From an uncultured bacterium (GTDB lineage Bacteria; Cyanobacteriota; Vampirovibrionia; Gastranaerophilales; Gastranaerophilaceae), in assembly GCA_902761735.1 (NCBI GenBank), contig CACWLL010000018.1:1-37933 (forward strand): a DNA stretch of 37,933 nucleotides. The letters run 5' to 3'. Each line of letters starts with the position of its first letter. Position 1 is the first letter of the stretch. Under the pieces are notes generated by a model, which worked only from the letters and a program-made list of their open reading frames with translations, searched no databases and had not been told where the DNA came from. Made by a program: the position numbers and the translations under genes. Below are positions 16,230 to 24,941 of the stretch, piece by piece.

Positions 16230-17132
16230 TTATACTAACAATTTTAATTCATTGTTGCTGTCAAGTATTTCAAACATTCTTAACCTGAAAAGTTTTGTCA
16301 TTATTTGTTTCGAGGAATTTCTGTAATTGTGATAATCATACTTATAAGGGTCGGCTGCAGCAAAAACATTTTCTAATTCACCTAAATGAAGTTGCTCTAT
16401 TGGCGAATACATTTTTAATAATTGTCCGCTTAGAATACCATTATAAATCCAATCTAAACAATCCTCCGTTTTAAGAGTTTCAATATTTGGAGCCTTTGAA
16501 AGTAATTCATCCAAAGTTAAAAATTCATGAGCATTCTTTAATGAATTACCGGTACAAGTGTAATCCATAATAATGTATTTATGAGTAGGATTATTTCTGA
16601 TTTGTTCTTTACTCAAACCGATTGATGACAAATATTTTCCGTACGCTGCTACTCCCCTTGGAGTAATTTTATAAATAGAATTGTTTTCTCTTAAACCTGA
16701 CATCGGTAAAAATTTAATATCTGCTCCCATATGCCTTAAAGTTTCGCAACAAGTTGCAAGTGAACGACCGATAGACAATATTGTATAATCTTTAAAATCT
16801 CCAAAATGCTTCGACATATAAATTCTTAATAAACCTGCAATATCATAATTTCTGTCGGCATCTCTCATTATACTTTTTGGCATTACATGGTCTAAAATAA
16901 TTTTTTGCTTTTGAGTTAAATTCAAATACTCAATGCCGGTCATATTTTTTATGAGATTTAAAAGTAAAGATGCCTTTTTACCGTATTTTTCCGGAAAAGC
17001 TTCTTCACTTCTGTACCAAACAGTATTTTTTAAAATACTGCAAGTATCCTCTATATCAAGAGGAGACTTAAATTTCCCGTTAAAATTTTGGTTATATAAG
17101 TTATTTTTTACTACTACTCGATTTACTTTCAT
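16230..17132 (-). CDS. Leader-bearing phosphoribosyltransferase-like protein
   Basis: The 300-residue protein has the leader NLYNQNFNGKFKS (Phe17-x-Gly19) followed by a helical region. Residues 115-205 look like a type I phosphoribosyltransferase fold: TILSIGRSLAT (117-127) in the place of the pyrophosphate loop, FLPMSGLR (141-148), and KYIIMDYTCTGNSLKNA (185-201), which matches the hydrophobic-DD-xx-TG PRPP-loop pattern with Asp190 and Thr194-Gly195. The second acidic residue of the PRPP loop is Tyr191, so a normal transferase reaction is uncertain. No Shine-Dalgarno is visible. Instead a T-tract-ACC block lies immediately upstream, like that before the gene at 22532. The fold call is inference from motifs only. 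Confidence 0.6.
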   Translation of the reverse strand: MKVNRVVVKNNLYNQNFNGKFKSPLDIEDTCSILKNTVWYRSEEAFPEKYGKKASLLLNLIKNMTGIEYLNLTQKQKIILDHVMPKSIMRDADRNYDIAGLLRIYMSKHFGDFKDYTILSIGRSLATCCETLRHMGADIKFLPMSGLRENNSIYKITPRGVAAYGKYLSSIGLSKEQIRNNPTHKYIIMDYTCTGNSLKNAHEFLTLDELLSKAPNIETLKTEDCLDWIYNGILSGQLLKMYSPIEQLHLGELENVFAAADPYKYDYHNYRNSSKQIMTKLFRLRMFEILDSNNELKLLV

Positions 17133-17181
17133 ATTTTATAATAAAACAGGTAAAAAAAATTTTTTGTTATATTATATTTCG

Positions 17182-17190
17182 TGGTATAAT
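17182..17190 (+). promoter_or_regulatory. Extended -10 promoter of the sugar-nucleotide genes
   Basis: TGG followed by TATAAT (17185-17190) is an extended -10 element. Only T-rich sequence is present where -35 would lie. The expected start is near 17197, giving a leader of about 64 bases before the UDP-xylose synthase ATG. Confidence 0.6.
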
Positions 17191-17260
17191 AAACGAGCAA
17201 AATGAAACATAATAAAAAGAAAAGGCAATCTAAAAACTTTTAATTCCGCAAGAGGTTTAA

Positions 17261-18205
17261 ATGAGTAAGAGAATATTAGTTACAGGTGGTGCAGGATTTA
17301 TAGGCAGTCATCTTTGTGAAAAATTATTAAATGAAGGCAATGATGTCATTTGTCTTGACAACTTTTTTACCGGTTCAAAAGACAATATCCGGCATTTAAT
17401 AGGCAACGACCATTTTGAACTTGTAAGACACGATATAACAAAAGAATATTTTGCGGAAGTGGATCAGATATACAATCTTGCCTGCCCCGCAAGTCCTCTT
17501 CATTACCAATATAATGCTATTAAAACGATAAAAACCTCAGTTCTTGGAGTTACAAATATGCTCGGACTGGCAAAACGCTGCAAAGCAACAATATTACAAG
17601 CTTCAACAAGTGAAGTGTACGGAGATCCGAACGTTCACCCACAAGTTGAATCATATTGGGGAAATGTTAATCCGATTGGAATAAGAAGTTGTTATGATGA
17701 GGGTAAACGTTGTGCAGAAACACTTATGATGGATTACCACAGACAAAACAATGTCGATACTAGGATAATCAGAATATTCAATACTTATGGACCAAATATG
17801 AACCTTAATGACGGCAGAGTTGTTTCTAATTTTATTGTTCAAGCACTAAAAGGTGAAGATATAACCATATATGGTGACGGTTCTCAAACCCGTTCTTTCT
17901 GTTATGTTTCAGATTTAGTTGACGGGATGATTAGAATGATGAATAATACAAAAGGATTTATAGGTCCGGTAAATCTTGGCAATCCAAGCGAAAGAACGAT
18001 TCTTGATTTTGCAAAAATGATTATTGAATTAACAAATTCAAATTCTAAAATTGTATATAAACCTTTGCCGAAGGATGACCCAACACAAAGGAAACCTGAT
18101 ATTTCTCTTGCGAAGGAGAAACTTGACTGGGAACCTAAAATTGACATTAGAGAAGGAATAAATAAGACAATAGAATATTTTGCGAGAAAAATAACGGAAG
18201 GATAA
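17261..18205 (+). CDS. UDP-glucuronate decarboxylase (UDP-xylose synthase)
   Basis: The 314-residue short-chain dehydrogenase/reductase converts UDP-glucuronate to UDP-xylose with bound NAD. The dinucleotide site is GGAGFIGSH (9-17). The active site has STSEVYGDP (115-123) and the Tyr145-x3-Lys149 pair in CYDEGKR. The subgroup markers [15 protein letters not shown] and FNTYGPNM point to UXS rather than to epimerases. Length is typical. AAGAGG precedes the ATG. It lies three bases before UDP-glucose dehydrogenase, which makes its substrate, so the two run in reverse order of the pathway within one transcript. The product likely feeds an envelope polysaccharide or glycoprotein. Confidence 0.93.
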   Translation: MSKRILVTGGAGFIGSHLCEKLLNEGNDVICLDNFFTGSKDNIRHLIGNDHFELVRHDITKEYFAEVDQIYNLACPASPLHYQYNAIKTIKTSVLGVTNMLGLAKRCKATILQASTSEVYGDPNVHPQVESYWGNVNPIGIRSCYDEGKRCAETLMMDYHRQNNVDTRIIRIFNTYGPNMNLNDGRVVSNFIVQALKGEDITIYGDGSQTRSFCYVSDLVDGMIRMMNNTKGFIGPVNLGNPSERTILDFAKMIIELTNSNSKIVYKPLPKDDPTQRKPDISLAKEKLDWEPKIDIREGINKTIEYFARKITEG

Positions 18206-18208
18206 TAT

Positions 18209-19507
18209 ATGAGGGTATGCGTAATCGGAACGGGATATGTTGGTTTAGTTGTTGGGACATGTTTTGCGGAAACCGGCAACGATGTTATTTGCGTGGATAA
18301 TAATATTGAAAAGCTTGAAAAGCTCAAAAACGGCACAATTCCGATTTATGAACCGGGACTGGAAGATTTAATAAAAACAAATGTTGCCAAAAAAAGACTT
18401 CATTTCTCTGAGAATCTGAATAATGCAGTAAAATCGTCACAGGTATGTTTTATTGCGGTGGGAACTCCACAAGGAGAAGATGGCTCTGCCGATTTACAGT
18501 ATGTATGTAAAGTTGCAGAAGATATAGGTAATTCAATGAACGGCTACAAAGTTATAGTAGATAAATCAACCGTTCCTGTAGGTACCGCACAAAAAATCAC
18601 CGAAATAATAAAATCTAAAACTTCACATCCGTTTGATGTAGTTTCGAATCCCGAATTTTTGAAACAGGGCGCAGCCGTTGAGGATTTTTTACGCCCTGAT
18701 AGAGTTGTATTAGGTGCCGATTCAGAAAAAGCATTTGAAATAATGAAAACACTATATGCACCTCTTGTAAAAAACCAAAACCCGGTTGTTACAATGGATA
18801 CAAAATCTGCCGAAATGGTAAAGTATGCTTCTAATGCGTTTTTAGCAGTAAAAATATCTTATATAAACGAAATCGCAAATATTTGTGAAAAAGTAGGGGC
18901 AGATATAAACAAAGTAAGACTTGGAATGTGTGCGGATTCAAGAATAGGTACAAAATTTTTATATCCGGGTTTGGGATTCGGTGGAAGTTGTTTCCCTAAA
19001 GACATTAAAGCCCTCATAAAAACCGCTCTTGACAACAATTGCGATTGTAAAATTATTCAAGCGGCCAATGAAATAAATAAAAAACAGCGTGAAATATTTA
19101 TCAATAAGGTATTATCAAGGTTCAATAATGACGTAAAAGATAAAACCTTTGCAATATGGGGTTTGTCATTTAAACCCAAGACCAATGATATGAGAGAAGC
19201 TCCATCCATAACAATTATTAATGCACTACTGGATAAAGGTGCAAAAGTAAAAGCATATGACCCTGAAGCATATGATTGTGCTAAGACTGTATTTGGTGAC
19301 AAAATAATGTACGGGCATAGCTCATACTCAGTACTGGACGGAGCTGATGCATTATTGTTGTTAACCGAATGGAATGAATTTAGGACGCCGGATTTTGACA
19401 GAATAAAATCGAGTTTAAAAAATCCAATAATTTTTGACGGCAGAAACCAATATGATGAAATACTACTAAACCAGTCAGGATTCGAATATTATCAGGTAGG
19501 GAAATAA
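18209..19507 (+). CDS. ugd: UDP-glucose 6-dehydrogenase
   Basis: The 432-residue enzyme oxidises UDP-glucose to UDP-glucuronate with two NAD+. It has the N-terminal Rossmann motif GTGYVGLVVGTCFAE, the middle helix region, and the catalytic LGFGGSCFPKD with Cys261. The C-terminal UDP-binding part contains IWGLSFKPKTNDMREAPS. Length matches the bacterial family. It begins three bases after UDP-xylose synthase, so the two are co-transcribed, and translation is probably coupled because there is no strong ribosome site of its own. Together with the flanking genes it provides UDP-glucuronate, UDP-xylose and GDP-mannose. Confidence 0.97.
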   Translation: MRVCVIGTGYVGLVVGTCFAETGNDVICVDNNIEKLEKLKNGTIPIYEPGLEDLIKTNVAKKRLHFSENLNNAVKSSQVCFIAVGTPQGEDGSADLQYVCKVAEDIGNSMNGYKVIVDKSTVPVGTAQKITEIIKSKTSHPFDVVSNPEFLKQGAAVEDFLRPDRVVLGADSEKAFEIMKTLYAPLVKNQNPVVTMDTKSAEMVKYASNAFLAVKISYINEIANICEKVGADINKVRLGMCADSRIGTKFLYPGLGFGGSCFPKDIKALIKTALDNNCDCKIIQAANEINKKQREIFINKVLSRFNNDVKDKTFAIWGLSFKPKTNDMREAPSITIINALLDKGAKVKAYDPEAYDCAKTVFGDKIMYGHSSYSVLDGADALLLLTEWNEFRTPDFDRIKSSLKNPIIFDGRNQYDEILLNQSGFEYYQVGK

Positions 19508-19511
19508 TATC

Positions 19512-19539
19512 TTGACAATAATTTCAAAAAATATATGCA
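19512..19539 (+). promoter_or_regulatory. Candidate manC promoter
   Basis: TTGACA (19512-19517), a 16-base spacer and TATGCA (19534-19539). The -35 box is perfect and the -10 is weak. The leader would be about 150 bases and contains an ATTGAAT...ATTCAAT inverted repeat (from about 19617). This gives manC its own promoter, apart from the two upstream genes. Confidence 0.5.
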
Positions 19540-19695
19540 ACAAATAAATTTTTGTATTATCTCAAAAAGTAAAATTCCCCTTGAAAGAAAATTATACTGA
19601 TGATAAAATATTCTTCATTGAATATAACATTACACATGTTGTTCAATTCAATATTCTTTAAGATAAATGAAAAATTTTATAGTGAGGCATAAGAG

Positions 19696-21084
19696 ATGAA
19701 AAGTATTATATTAGCAGGGGGTTCCGGCAGCAGGCTTTGGCCGTTGTCAAGAGATGAATACCCGAAACAACTGATTTCTTTTGACAATTGCGAGAGCTTA
19801 CTGCAAAAGACTTTCAACAGACTTTGTACCTTTTCTAAACCATCAGAAATTGTTACCGTAACAAACGTTAAACACTACCCTAATATAAAACTTCAACTCA
19901 ACAACATTGATAAATCAAACGTTGTAATCGGGGAACCTTTGGGCAAAAATACTGCACCCGCTATCGCTTCCACATTGGAATATTTTAAACAAACAGGGGT
20001 TGAGGATGATGTTGTTTTGATTGTGCCTTCCGATCATCTGATAAAAGATGTTGAAGCTTTTAATAAAACGGTCGAGCAGGGACTTGAGCTTGCAAAACAA
20101 GGCTATATTGTTACCTTTGGAATAAAACCCGACTATCCTGAAACCGGTTACGGGTATATAAAAACAGAAAAGCCTCTTTCCACAGGATATAAGGTCGAAA
20201 GATTTGTCGAAAAGCCGGATATTGAAACCGCAAAAAAATATCTTAAAAGCGGGGAATATTACTGGAACGGCGGAATATTTATGGGAAAAATTTCTACATT
20301 CTTTAATGAATTTAAAACATATTCGCCGGATATATACGACAATTTAAAAGATTTAGATTTTAACAACAACAATCAAATAAAATATAGCATTTATGAAAAA
20401 ATGCCGTCTATTTCAATTGACTACGCCATAATGGAAAAATCCGATAAGGTTGCACTTGTTGAATTACAATCGGATTGGAATGATTTAGGTTCGTGGCAAT
20501 CAATATATAACGTAAAAGAAAAAGACGAAAATAACAACGTTTTAACGGGTAAAGTTGTTGTTGACGGAGTAAAAAATTCATTTGTTTATTCTCAAAAAGA
20601 AATCGTTGCTGTTTCAGGTTTGGAAAATATTATTCTTGTTGAAACAGAAGATGCCATTATGGCTTGTAAAATGGGAGAATCCCAAAACGTAAAAAAACTT
20701 TATGAAAAATTAAAAGAAAAAGAAAGCGATACAACAAAATTACATAAAACAGTATTCAGACCCTGGGGTTATTATACCTGCTTGAACAGAGGAGAAGGGT
20801 ATTTAACAAAAACAATATGTGTTCTGCCCAAACAAAAATTATCAGTACAGTCTCACAATCACCGTTCTGAACATTGGGTTGTATTGGAAGGAACAGCCTT
20901 GGTATTACTTGATGGGCAAGAACATATTGTACAAGCCGGTGACAGTATAGATATACCTCTAAAAGCAAAACATTCACTCCAGAATCCTTATGATGAGGAA
21001 TTGAAAATATTGGAAGTTCAAAAGGGTGATTACATATCAGAAGACGACATTATTCGTTATGAAGACTGTTACGGCAGAGTGTAA
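19696..21084 (+). CDS. manC: Mannose-1-phosphate guanylyltransferase / mannose-6-phosphate isomerase
   Basis: The 462-residue bifunctional type II PMI-GMP enzyme makes GDP-mannose and interconverts fructose-6-P and mannose-6-P. The N-terminal nucleotidyltransferase has GGSGSRLWPLSR near residue 8, EPLGKNTAPA near 80 and FVEKPD near 172. The C-terminal cupin (about 350-455) has FRPWGYY and QSHNHRSEHWVVLEG, the metal-binding His/Glu set of the isomerase. Length is typical. A weak GTGAGG lies upstream of the ATG. It follows ugd after 188 bases with a possible promoter. It likely supplies mannose or a derivative for the same surface polysaccharide as the xylose pathway. No glycosyltransferases are present in this window. 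Confidence 0.96.
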   Translation: MKSIILAGGSGSRLWPLSRDEYPKQLISFDNCESLLQKTFNRLCTFSKPSEIVTVTNVKHYPNIKLQLNNIDKSNVVIGEPLGKNTAPAIASTLEYFKQTGVEDDVVLIVPSDHLIKDVEAFNKTVEQGLELAKQGYIVTFGIKPDYPETGYGYIKTEKPLSTGYKVERFVEKPDIETAKKYLKSGEYYWNGGIFMGKISTFFNEFKTYSPDIYDNLKDLDFNNNNQIKYSIYEKMPSISIDYAIMEKSDKVALVELQSDWNDLGSWQSIYNVKEKDENNNVLTGKVVVDGVKNSFVYSQKEIVAVSGLENIILVETEDAIMACKMGESQNVKKLYEKLKEKESDTTKLHKTVFRPWGYYTCLNRGEGYLTKTICVLPKQKLSVQSHNHRSEHWVVLEGTALVLLDGQEHIVQAGDSIDIPLKAKHSLQNPYDEELKILEVQKGDYISEDDIIRYEDCYGRV

Positions 21085-21099
21085 GTTATATAATAAACA

Positions 21100-21729
21100 T
21101 TAAAAAACAAGAGGAGATGATAACAGCCCTTCTGCGGTTTCTTTATAGCCATTACCAATGCTGTCTTTTGTTGAAAGCTCAGTACTCAGATATTTTAACG
21201 TGTCACTTTCCTTGGCAAAATGAGATGCTTCTTCCAACATATTAAGTTCAATTTCTTTACTTTTTATACTTTCTATAGGGGTTAAATTATAACCTCTAAT
21301 CTTCACAAATTCAAGATTTTGCAAATATTTATTATAAACTTTTTGGGCTCTTGCACTTGATTTAAACCTTAAATTTTCAACAACATTTCTTGAAATATTT
21401 TTAGGACCATAAATTATTGAATAAATTTTAATTGTATCACCTTCCTTTTCATAAGGATAAATTCCATCTGTAATAATCCCGTGCTGATTTTTCTTATCTA
21501 TAAATTCGAATTTTAGTTCTTCAACTTTATTCTTTATCCCTGATATTTTTAAATCCCAAAACTTTGTTTTTGAAACCTTTTTTTCAATTTTCTTCAATTC
21601 TAAAATATCACTTTTGGACATCTTATTAAGTATGGAAATAGCACTTTTGTCCTTAATTAATCCTGAAAAGTTTTGTTGCGAATGACTATGATTTGTACAA
21701 TACGCATTGTTGATAGCTTCAATATGCAT
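21100..21729 (-). CDS. Leader-bearing protein of unknown function (209 aa)
   Basis: A soluble protein with the leader NHSHSQQNFSGLIK (Phe21-x-Gly23), then a helical, lysine-rich part (about 28-75) with a possible coiled coil. A short beta section follows (about 76-110, containing GIITDGIYPYEKEGD and IYSIIYGP), then a C-terminal helical region. There is no signal peptide or membrane segment. I do not recognise a family. GGGAGGA precedes the ATG. Its stop lies 15 bases from the stop of manC (convergent). It is the first of three neighbouring proteins (21100-23002) that share the same style of leader but not the same body. It is probably a lineage-specific protein. The call rests on the good ribosome site, its length and its leader. 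Confidence 0.6.
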   Translation of the reverse strand: MHIEAINNAYCTNHSHSQQNFSGLIKDKSAISILNKMSKSDILELKKIEKKVSKTKFWDLKISGIKNKVEELKFEFIDKKNQHGIITDGIYPYEKEGDTIKIYSIIYGPKNISRNVVENLRFKSSARAQKVYNKYLQNLEFVKIRGYNLTPIESIKSKEIELNMLEEASHFAKESDTLKYLSTELSTKDSIGNGYKETAEGLLSSPLVF

Positions 21730-21991
21730 TATTTTTCCTCCCTCTGAGTGGTTTTTGTATAATCGCTATCAGAAGATTATTTAAATAAAATAGGGTAATC
21801 CGTATAACAATTAACTTTATACGTCAATTATATTATGAACAAAAAAAATAGCAAATCACAAATATTAAAATTTTCATCAAGCAACGTATGACTTTGTATT
21901 TTTTCAACAAAACTTGATTTTATTAATTTGGGATTTATCCTTGCAGCATGAGCAATAATTTTATTCATAGACATTTTAAAACAGTTTATTG

Positions 21992-22399
21992 CTATGATTT
22001 TGGAAACATTTTATTATACCCCGCCTGAATTTTTTCTGCTAAATTAAAATCGTTATTAAATAATTTTATAAATTTGTACATAAGAAACCTTGAAAGCCGT
22101 TTGTCAGATGTTGGAACAACAATATCATTCAACTCACAAATATTTTCATTTTTATACCCGTTACCTACAGTTAAACATTCGTTATTTAAAATTATACTCT
22201 TATTATTTACTTTCTTTATTTTATATTTGTTTACTATTTCTAAAACAGCATCCAACCCGTCACTTTCAATTCTTTCAAGATTCCTTAATTGTTCGGGAGA
22301 AAACATTCCTTTTTGTTTTGCGAAAAGAACCTTCTCTTGCATCTTTAGACCTAAATATGTACCGAAATACGGGTTGTTTTCATTGTTTTGAACTCGCAT
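21992..22399 (-). CDS. Leader-bearing protein of unknown function (135 aa)
   Basis: A small soluble protein. The leader NNENNPYFGTYLG ends in an aromatic-Phe-Gly variant of the motif. A helical region follows with LRNLERIESDGLDAVLEIV, then a beta stretch (VNNKSIILNNECLTVGNGY) and a C-terminal helix with FLMYKFIKLFNNDFNLAEKI. No family is recognised. The start is supported by AAGGAG seven bases upstream. The gene is separated from the next minus-strand gene by 262 A+T-rich bases (21730-21991) with nothing I can name, and it is divergent from the GNAT-like gene at 22532. A longer opposite-strand frame overlaps it but has no ribosome site and no sensible composition. Confidence 0.6.
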   Translation of the reverse strand: MRVQNNENNPYFGTYLGLKMQEKVLFAKQKGMFSPEQLRNLERIESDGLDAVLEIVNKYKIKKVNNKSIILNNECLTVGNGYKNENICELNDIVVPTSDKRLSRFLMYKFIKLFNNDFNLAEKIQAGYNKMFPKS

Positions 22400-22531
22400 T
22401 ACGACTCCTTACACAAAATATTAAATATCATAAAAAAATTTTTTACCATTTTATTAAAGAATATTTACATAATATAAATTTTATCATTTTTACGATTAAC
22501 AAAAATTTTTTTTACCGGTTTTGATAATAAT

Positions 22532-23002
22532 ATGCAAATCAGTTTTTTTACACAAAATTCATACAACAATAATTGTAATTTTGAAGGGAAATGTCGTTCA
22601 CAGTTTGTAAATGTTTTTTGTGAACTTCCTAAAGATTCCGAGTTTCCAAGAGATTACTACATAAAAACTAACAATACCAGAATTTTAAAGCCTCATTATT
22701 TTATAAAATTTTTATGGGGAGACGGCAATAGAGAAGGAACAAATTTTGTACAGGATGTTGTAATAAAAAGTTTGAAGGATAATCGTTCAAACGGAAGGGT
22801 AATTCTGGATGCTAAAAAAATCGACGCACGCACATCGCCTGCCGGATTTTATTATAAACTCGGGTTTAGATTTGTGGCAGAAAAACTAAACAAAACCCTT
22901 GAATATTGGTATAAAAATAACGGAACAAAATTCAATGCCCCTGACGTTGAAGGGAAAATGTATTTACCAAAAGAAAATATTGAGCAGTGCATAAGATACT
23001 AA
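22532..23002 (+). CDS. Leader-bearing GNAT-like acetyltransferase
   Basis: The 156-residue protein starts with the leader NSYNNNCNFEGKCRS (Phe17-x-Gly19). The body has the C-terminal half of a GNAT N-acetyltransferase: REGTNFVQDVVIKSLK where the acetyl-CoA loop and helix would be, then GRVILDAKKI, then SPAGFYYKLGFRF, the classic motif B ending. The acetyl-CoA loop (normally Q/R-x-x-G-x-G/A) is degenerate (NREGTNF), so catalysis is uncertain. There is no Shine-Dalgarno. The ATG is preceded by the T-tract-ACC block described separately. It ends 46 bases from the convergent calpain-like gene. The fold is inference from motifs. Confidence 0.6.
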   Translation: MQISFFTQNSYNNNCNFEGKCRSQFVNVFCELPKDSEFPRDYYIKTNNTRILKPHYFIKFLWGDGNREGTNFVQDVVIKSLKDNRSNGRVILDAKKIDARTSPAGFYYKLGFRFVAEKLNKTLEYWYKNNGTKFNAPDVEGKMYLPKENIEQCIRY

Positions 23003-23047
23003 ATCAAAAATTAATATTTTTAATTTATCTATTATAATAATTTGAAT

Positions 23048-24583
23048 CTAAGCTATAGAACCGCTTGCCATTGCAAAGGCATATTTGCTCATTTCGCTGG
23101 CCGGTACATACAATGTATTTGGCCCAATAGGATTATTAGGATCAAATGTTAAATTAGGGTCATGCAATAGAATCATTCCGTCTTTATATCCTAATACCGT
23201 ATATGCATGTTCTTCTTGTAATTTTGCGGTTTGTCCATTTGCTTTATGAGCAACCGGAACCCCGGCAGAAATCAGAGAACCATCTCTCATATCTGTATAT
23301 GTTGCAGATTGATATTGAAAAGCGCGATTTGGATCATTTAATTTACTGAAGTCATATCTTTGACCTTCCGGAATAATTTCCTGTCGTACATCTTTCAAGC
23401 CCATTTTTTTGTATATATCAGCAGTAAATCCGCCATCTAATGTCGTTCCGTTTGCATCTCTTTTTGTAGAGCGATTATACAGCCTATCATCATTTTCAGC
23501 GAGTTCATATAAACGCATATCACCGCCACGTCTATCTAAATGATGCGAATTTTGAGCTTCTCGAATATTAATCTTTATCTCTCTGCCTGCGTAGTTGACA
23601 GTAGCAATACCGGTACTTTGATCAACTTTTATTTTACCCTCTAAGAATGCTTTGCCGCCTTTTTTTGCAAGAATACTCGAAACAGCGGCAATATCATAAC
23701 AATCACCGGTATCACCCTGCTTAATTTTTTCATCAAATTTACCGTTAATATCGCCTTCTTTTTTTGCAGGTGTCGCAGATTTTGACGGATTTGCAGGTTT
23801 TGCTTCATCCGCTTTTGCATCCTGTTTAGGTGCAGGTGTAGGCTTAGGTGTCTCATCCGCTTTTACATCCTGTTTTGGTGCAGGAGTAGGCTCAGGTGTA
23901 TCATCCGCTTTTACATCCTGTTTAGGTGCAGGAGTAGGTTTAGGTGTCTCATCCGCTTTTACATCCTGTTTAGGTGCAGGTGCAGGTTTCGGTGTTTCTT
24001 CCGCTTTTACATCCTGTTTTGGTGCAGGTGCAGGTTTCGGTGTCTCATCCGCTTGCACATCCTGTTTTGGTGCAGGTGTAGGCTTAGGTGTTTCTTCCGC
24101 TTTTACATCCTGTTTTGGTGCAGGTGTAGGCTTAGGTACATCCTGTTTTGGTGCAGGTGTAGGCTTAGGTGTTTCTTCCGCTTTTACATCCTGTTTTGGT
24201 GCAGGTGTAGGCTTAGGTGTCTCTTCCGCTTTTACATCCTGTTTTGGTGCAGGAGTAAGCTGCGGTGTTTCTTCCGCTTTTCTGCCGACACTTTCCTCTT
24301 TGAAATCATTTAGCATTGAGTTCCAATTTTTCCAATCTACTTTACCGACATCTTTTTTCTTGTCGTAATAATTGAAACTCTTTTCTGCATTATTTAAATT
24401 TATGAAATTTTTAATCTTATTACCGTTACTACCGGTTTTATTAATGAAACCATTCCAAACGCTTGCACTAATTTTACCGTCTTTTTTACCGTCGGCAGCA
24501 TCGAGTTCAGCCGCTAACTGTTTGTTCCAAGCTACATTACTATTTTGACCGGCACCAATATTGCCCACATCTCCATTGTACAT
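23048..24583 (-). CDS. Calpain-like cysteine protease with EF-hand-like head and repeat linker
   Basis: A 511-residue protein in three parts. Residues 1-100 hold two degenerate EF-hand-like helix-loop-helices (DGKKDGKIS; DKKKDVGKVD). Residues 104-260 are ten copies of a 16-residue Pro/Lys/Asp repeat (TPKPTPAPKQDVKAEE and variants, one copy shortened). Residues 275-511 match a C2-family calpain core: QGDTGDCYDIAA with candidate nucleophile Cys295, and EEHAYTVLGY with His459. LLHDPN lies where calpains have the Asn-Pro-Trp motif, putting Asp475 in the Asn position. There is no signal peptide. The start is set by AGGAGT. Upstream is the TTTACA-type direct repeat shared with two other genes. Likely cut targets are unknown, and it may be an effector or a structural protease. 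Confidence 0.78.
   Translation of the reverse strand: MYNGDVGNIGAGQNSNVAWNKQLAAELDAADGKKDGKISASVWNGFINKTGSNGNKIKNFINLNNAEKSFNYYDKKKDVGKVDWKNWNSMLNDFKEESVGRKAEETPQLTPAPKQDVKAEETPKPTPAPKQDVKAEETPKPTPAPKQDVPKPTPAPKQDVKAEETPKPTPAPKQDVQADETPKPAPAPKQDVKAEETPKPAPAPKQDVKADETPKPTPAPKQDVKADDTPEPTPAPKQDVKADETPKPTPAPKQDAKADEAKPANPSKSATPAKKEGDINGKFDEKIKQGDTGDCYDIAAVSSILAKKGGKAFLEGKIKVDQSTGIATVNYAGREIKINIREAQNSHHLDRRGGDMRLYELAENDDRLYNRSTKRDANGTTLDGGFTADIYKKMGLKDVRQEIIPEGQRYDFSKLNDPNRAFQYQSATYTDMRDGSLISAGVPVAHKANGQTAKLQEEHAYTVLGYKDGMILLHDPNLTFDPNNPIGPNTLYVPASEMSKYAFAMASGSIA
23804..24274 (-). repeat. Ten in-frame 48-bp repeats in the calpain-like gene
   Basis: About 471 bases encode ten units of 16 residues with the core TPAPKQD. 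The fourth unit follows a shortened third unit that lacks KAEET, a 12-base in-frame loss or more. Unit endings fall into groups (VKAEE, VKADE, VKADD, VQADE, AKADE), which suggests recent unequal exchange. The Pro-rich wording makes an extended linker likely. Confidence 0.9.
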
Positions 24584-24631
24584 GTTTTTATACTCCTATA
24601 TTCTCTTAATATATATATATAAAGTATATAC

Positions 24632-24679
24632 ATAGTAAATATTTTACCATACGCAAGCTTAATGTAACATTTCTTTACA
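24632..24679 (-). promoter_or_regulatory. Candidate promoter with direct repeat (calpain-like gene)
   Basis: TTTACA at 24674-24679 is preceded 10 bp earlier by the partial copy GTAACA (24664-24669). Read toward the gene this is TGTAAAGAAATGTTAC. A weak -10-like TACTAT (minus strand, 24632-24637) lies 26 bases on, matching the 25- and 27-base spacing at 771-817 and 32511-32559. The rest of the gene-free stretch 24584-24941 shows only A+T-rich sequence apart from the birA promoter. Confidence 0.4.
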
Positions 24680-24906
24680 CATTAAAGACATTGAACCGTT
24701 TTAGATTAACAACTTTTCTTCTGGTTATAAATTTTACGAGTTTATCTTAGTTATCTCTCGCATATTCATTTATATAAAATTTTCAGGCAAGGTTTCAGAA
24801 ACAAAATCTTCAACAAGATTTATAAACAAAGGATATTGCTTCAGCAGATATTTTCATAACTATGTTAAATCACAAATTTTTTTGCCTATGCTAATAATAA
24901 TTGAAT

Positions 24907-24935
24907 TTGCCAATAAAAATTCTCTGTAATAAAAT
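24907..24935 (+). promoter_or_regulatory. birA-oad operon promoter, apparently leaderless
   Basis: TTGCCA (24907-24912), a 17-base spacer and TAAAAT (24930-24935). The expected transcription start, seven bases after the -10 box, is 24942, exactly the A of the birA ATG. There is no Shine-Dalgarno, so the mRNA is probably leaderless. Confidence 0.65.
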
Positions 24936-24941
24936 TGAGCT

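Noticed and set aside
22074-22524. Plus-strand open frames opposite the 135-residue gene
   Set aside because: They are rich in Phe/Tyr/Leu, have no ribosome site and arise from the A+T-rich minus-strand gene and its upstream region.
23804-24274. CRISPR-like array
   Set aside because: Units are contiguous, in-frame and without unique spacers, so this is a coding repeat.
24053-24313. Cys/Arg-rich open frame opposite the calpain-like repeats
   Set aside because: It is the reverse complement of the 48-bp Pro/Lys repeats. Its composition and lack of a ribosome site show it is an artefact.
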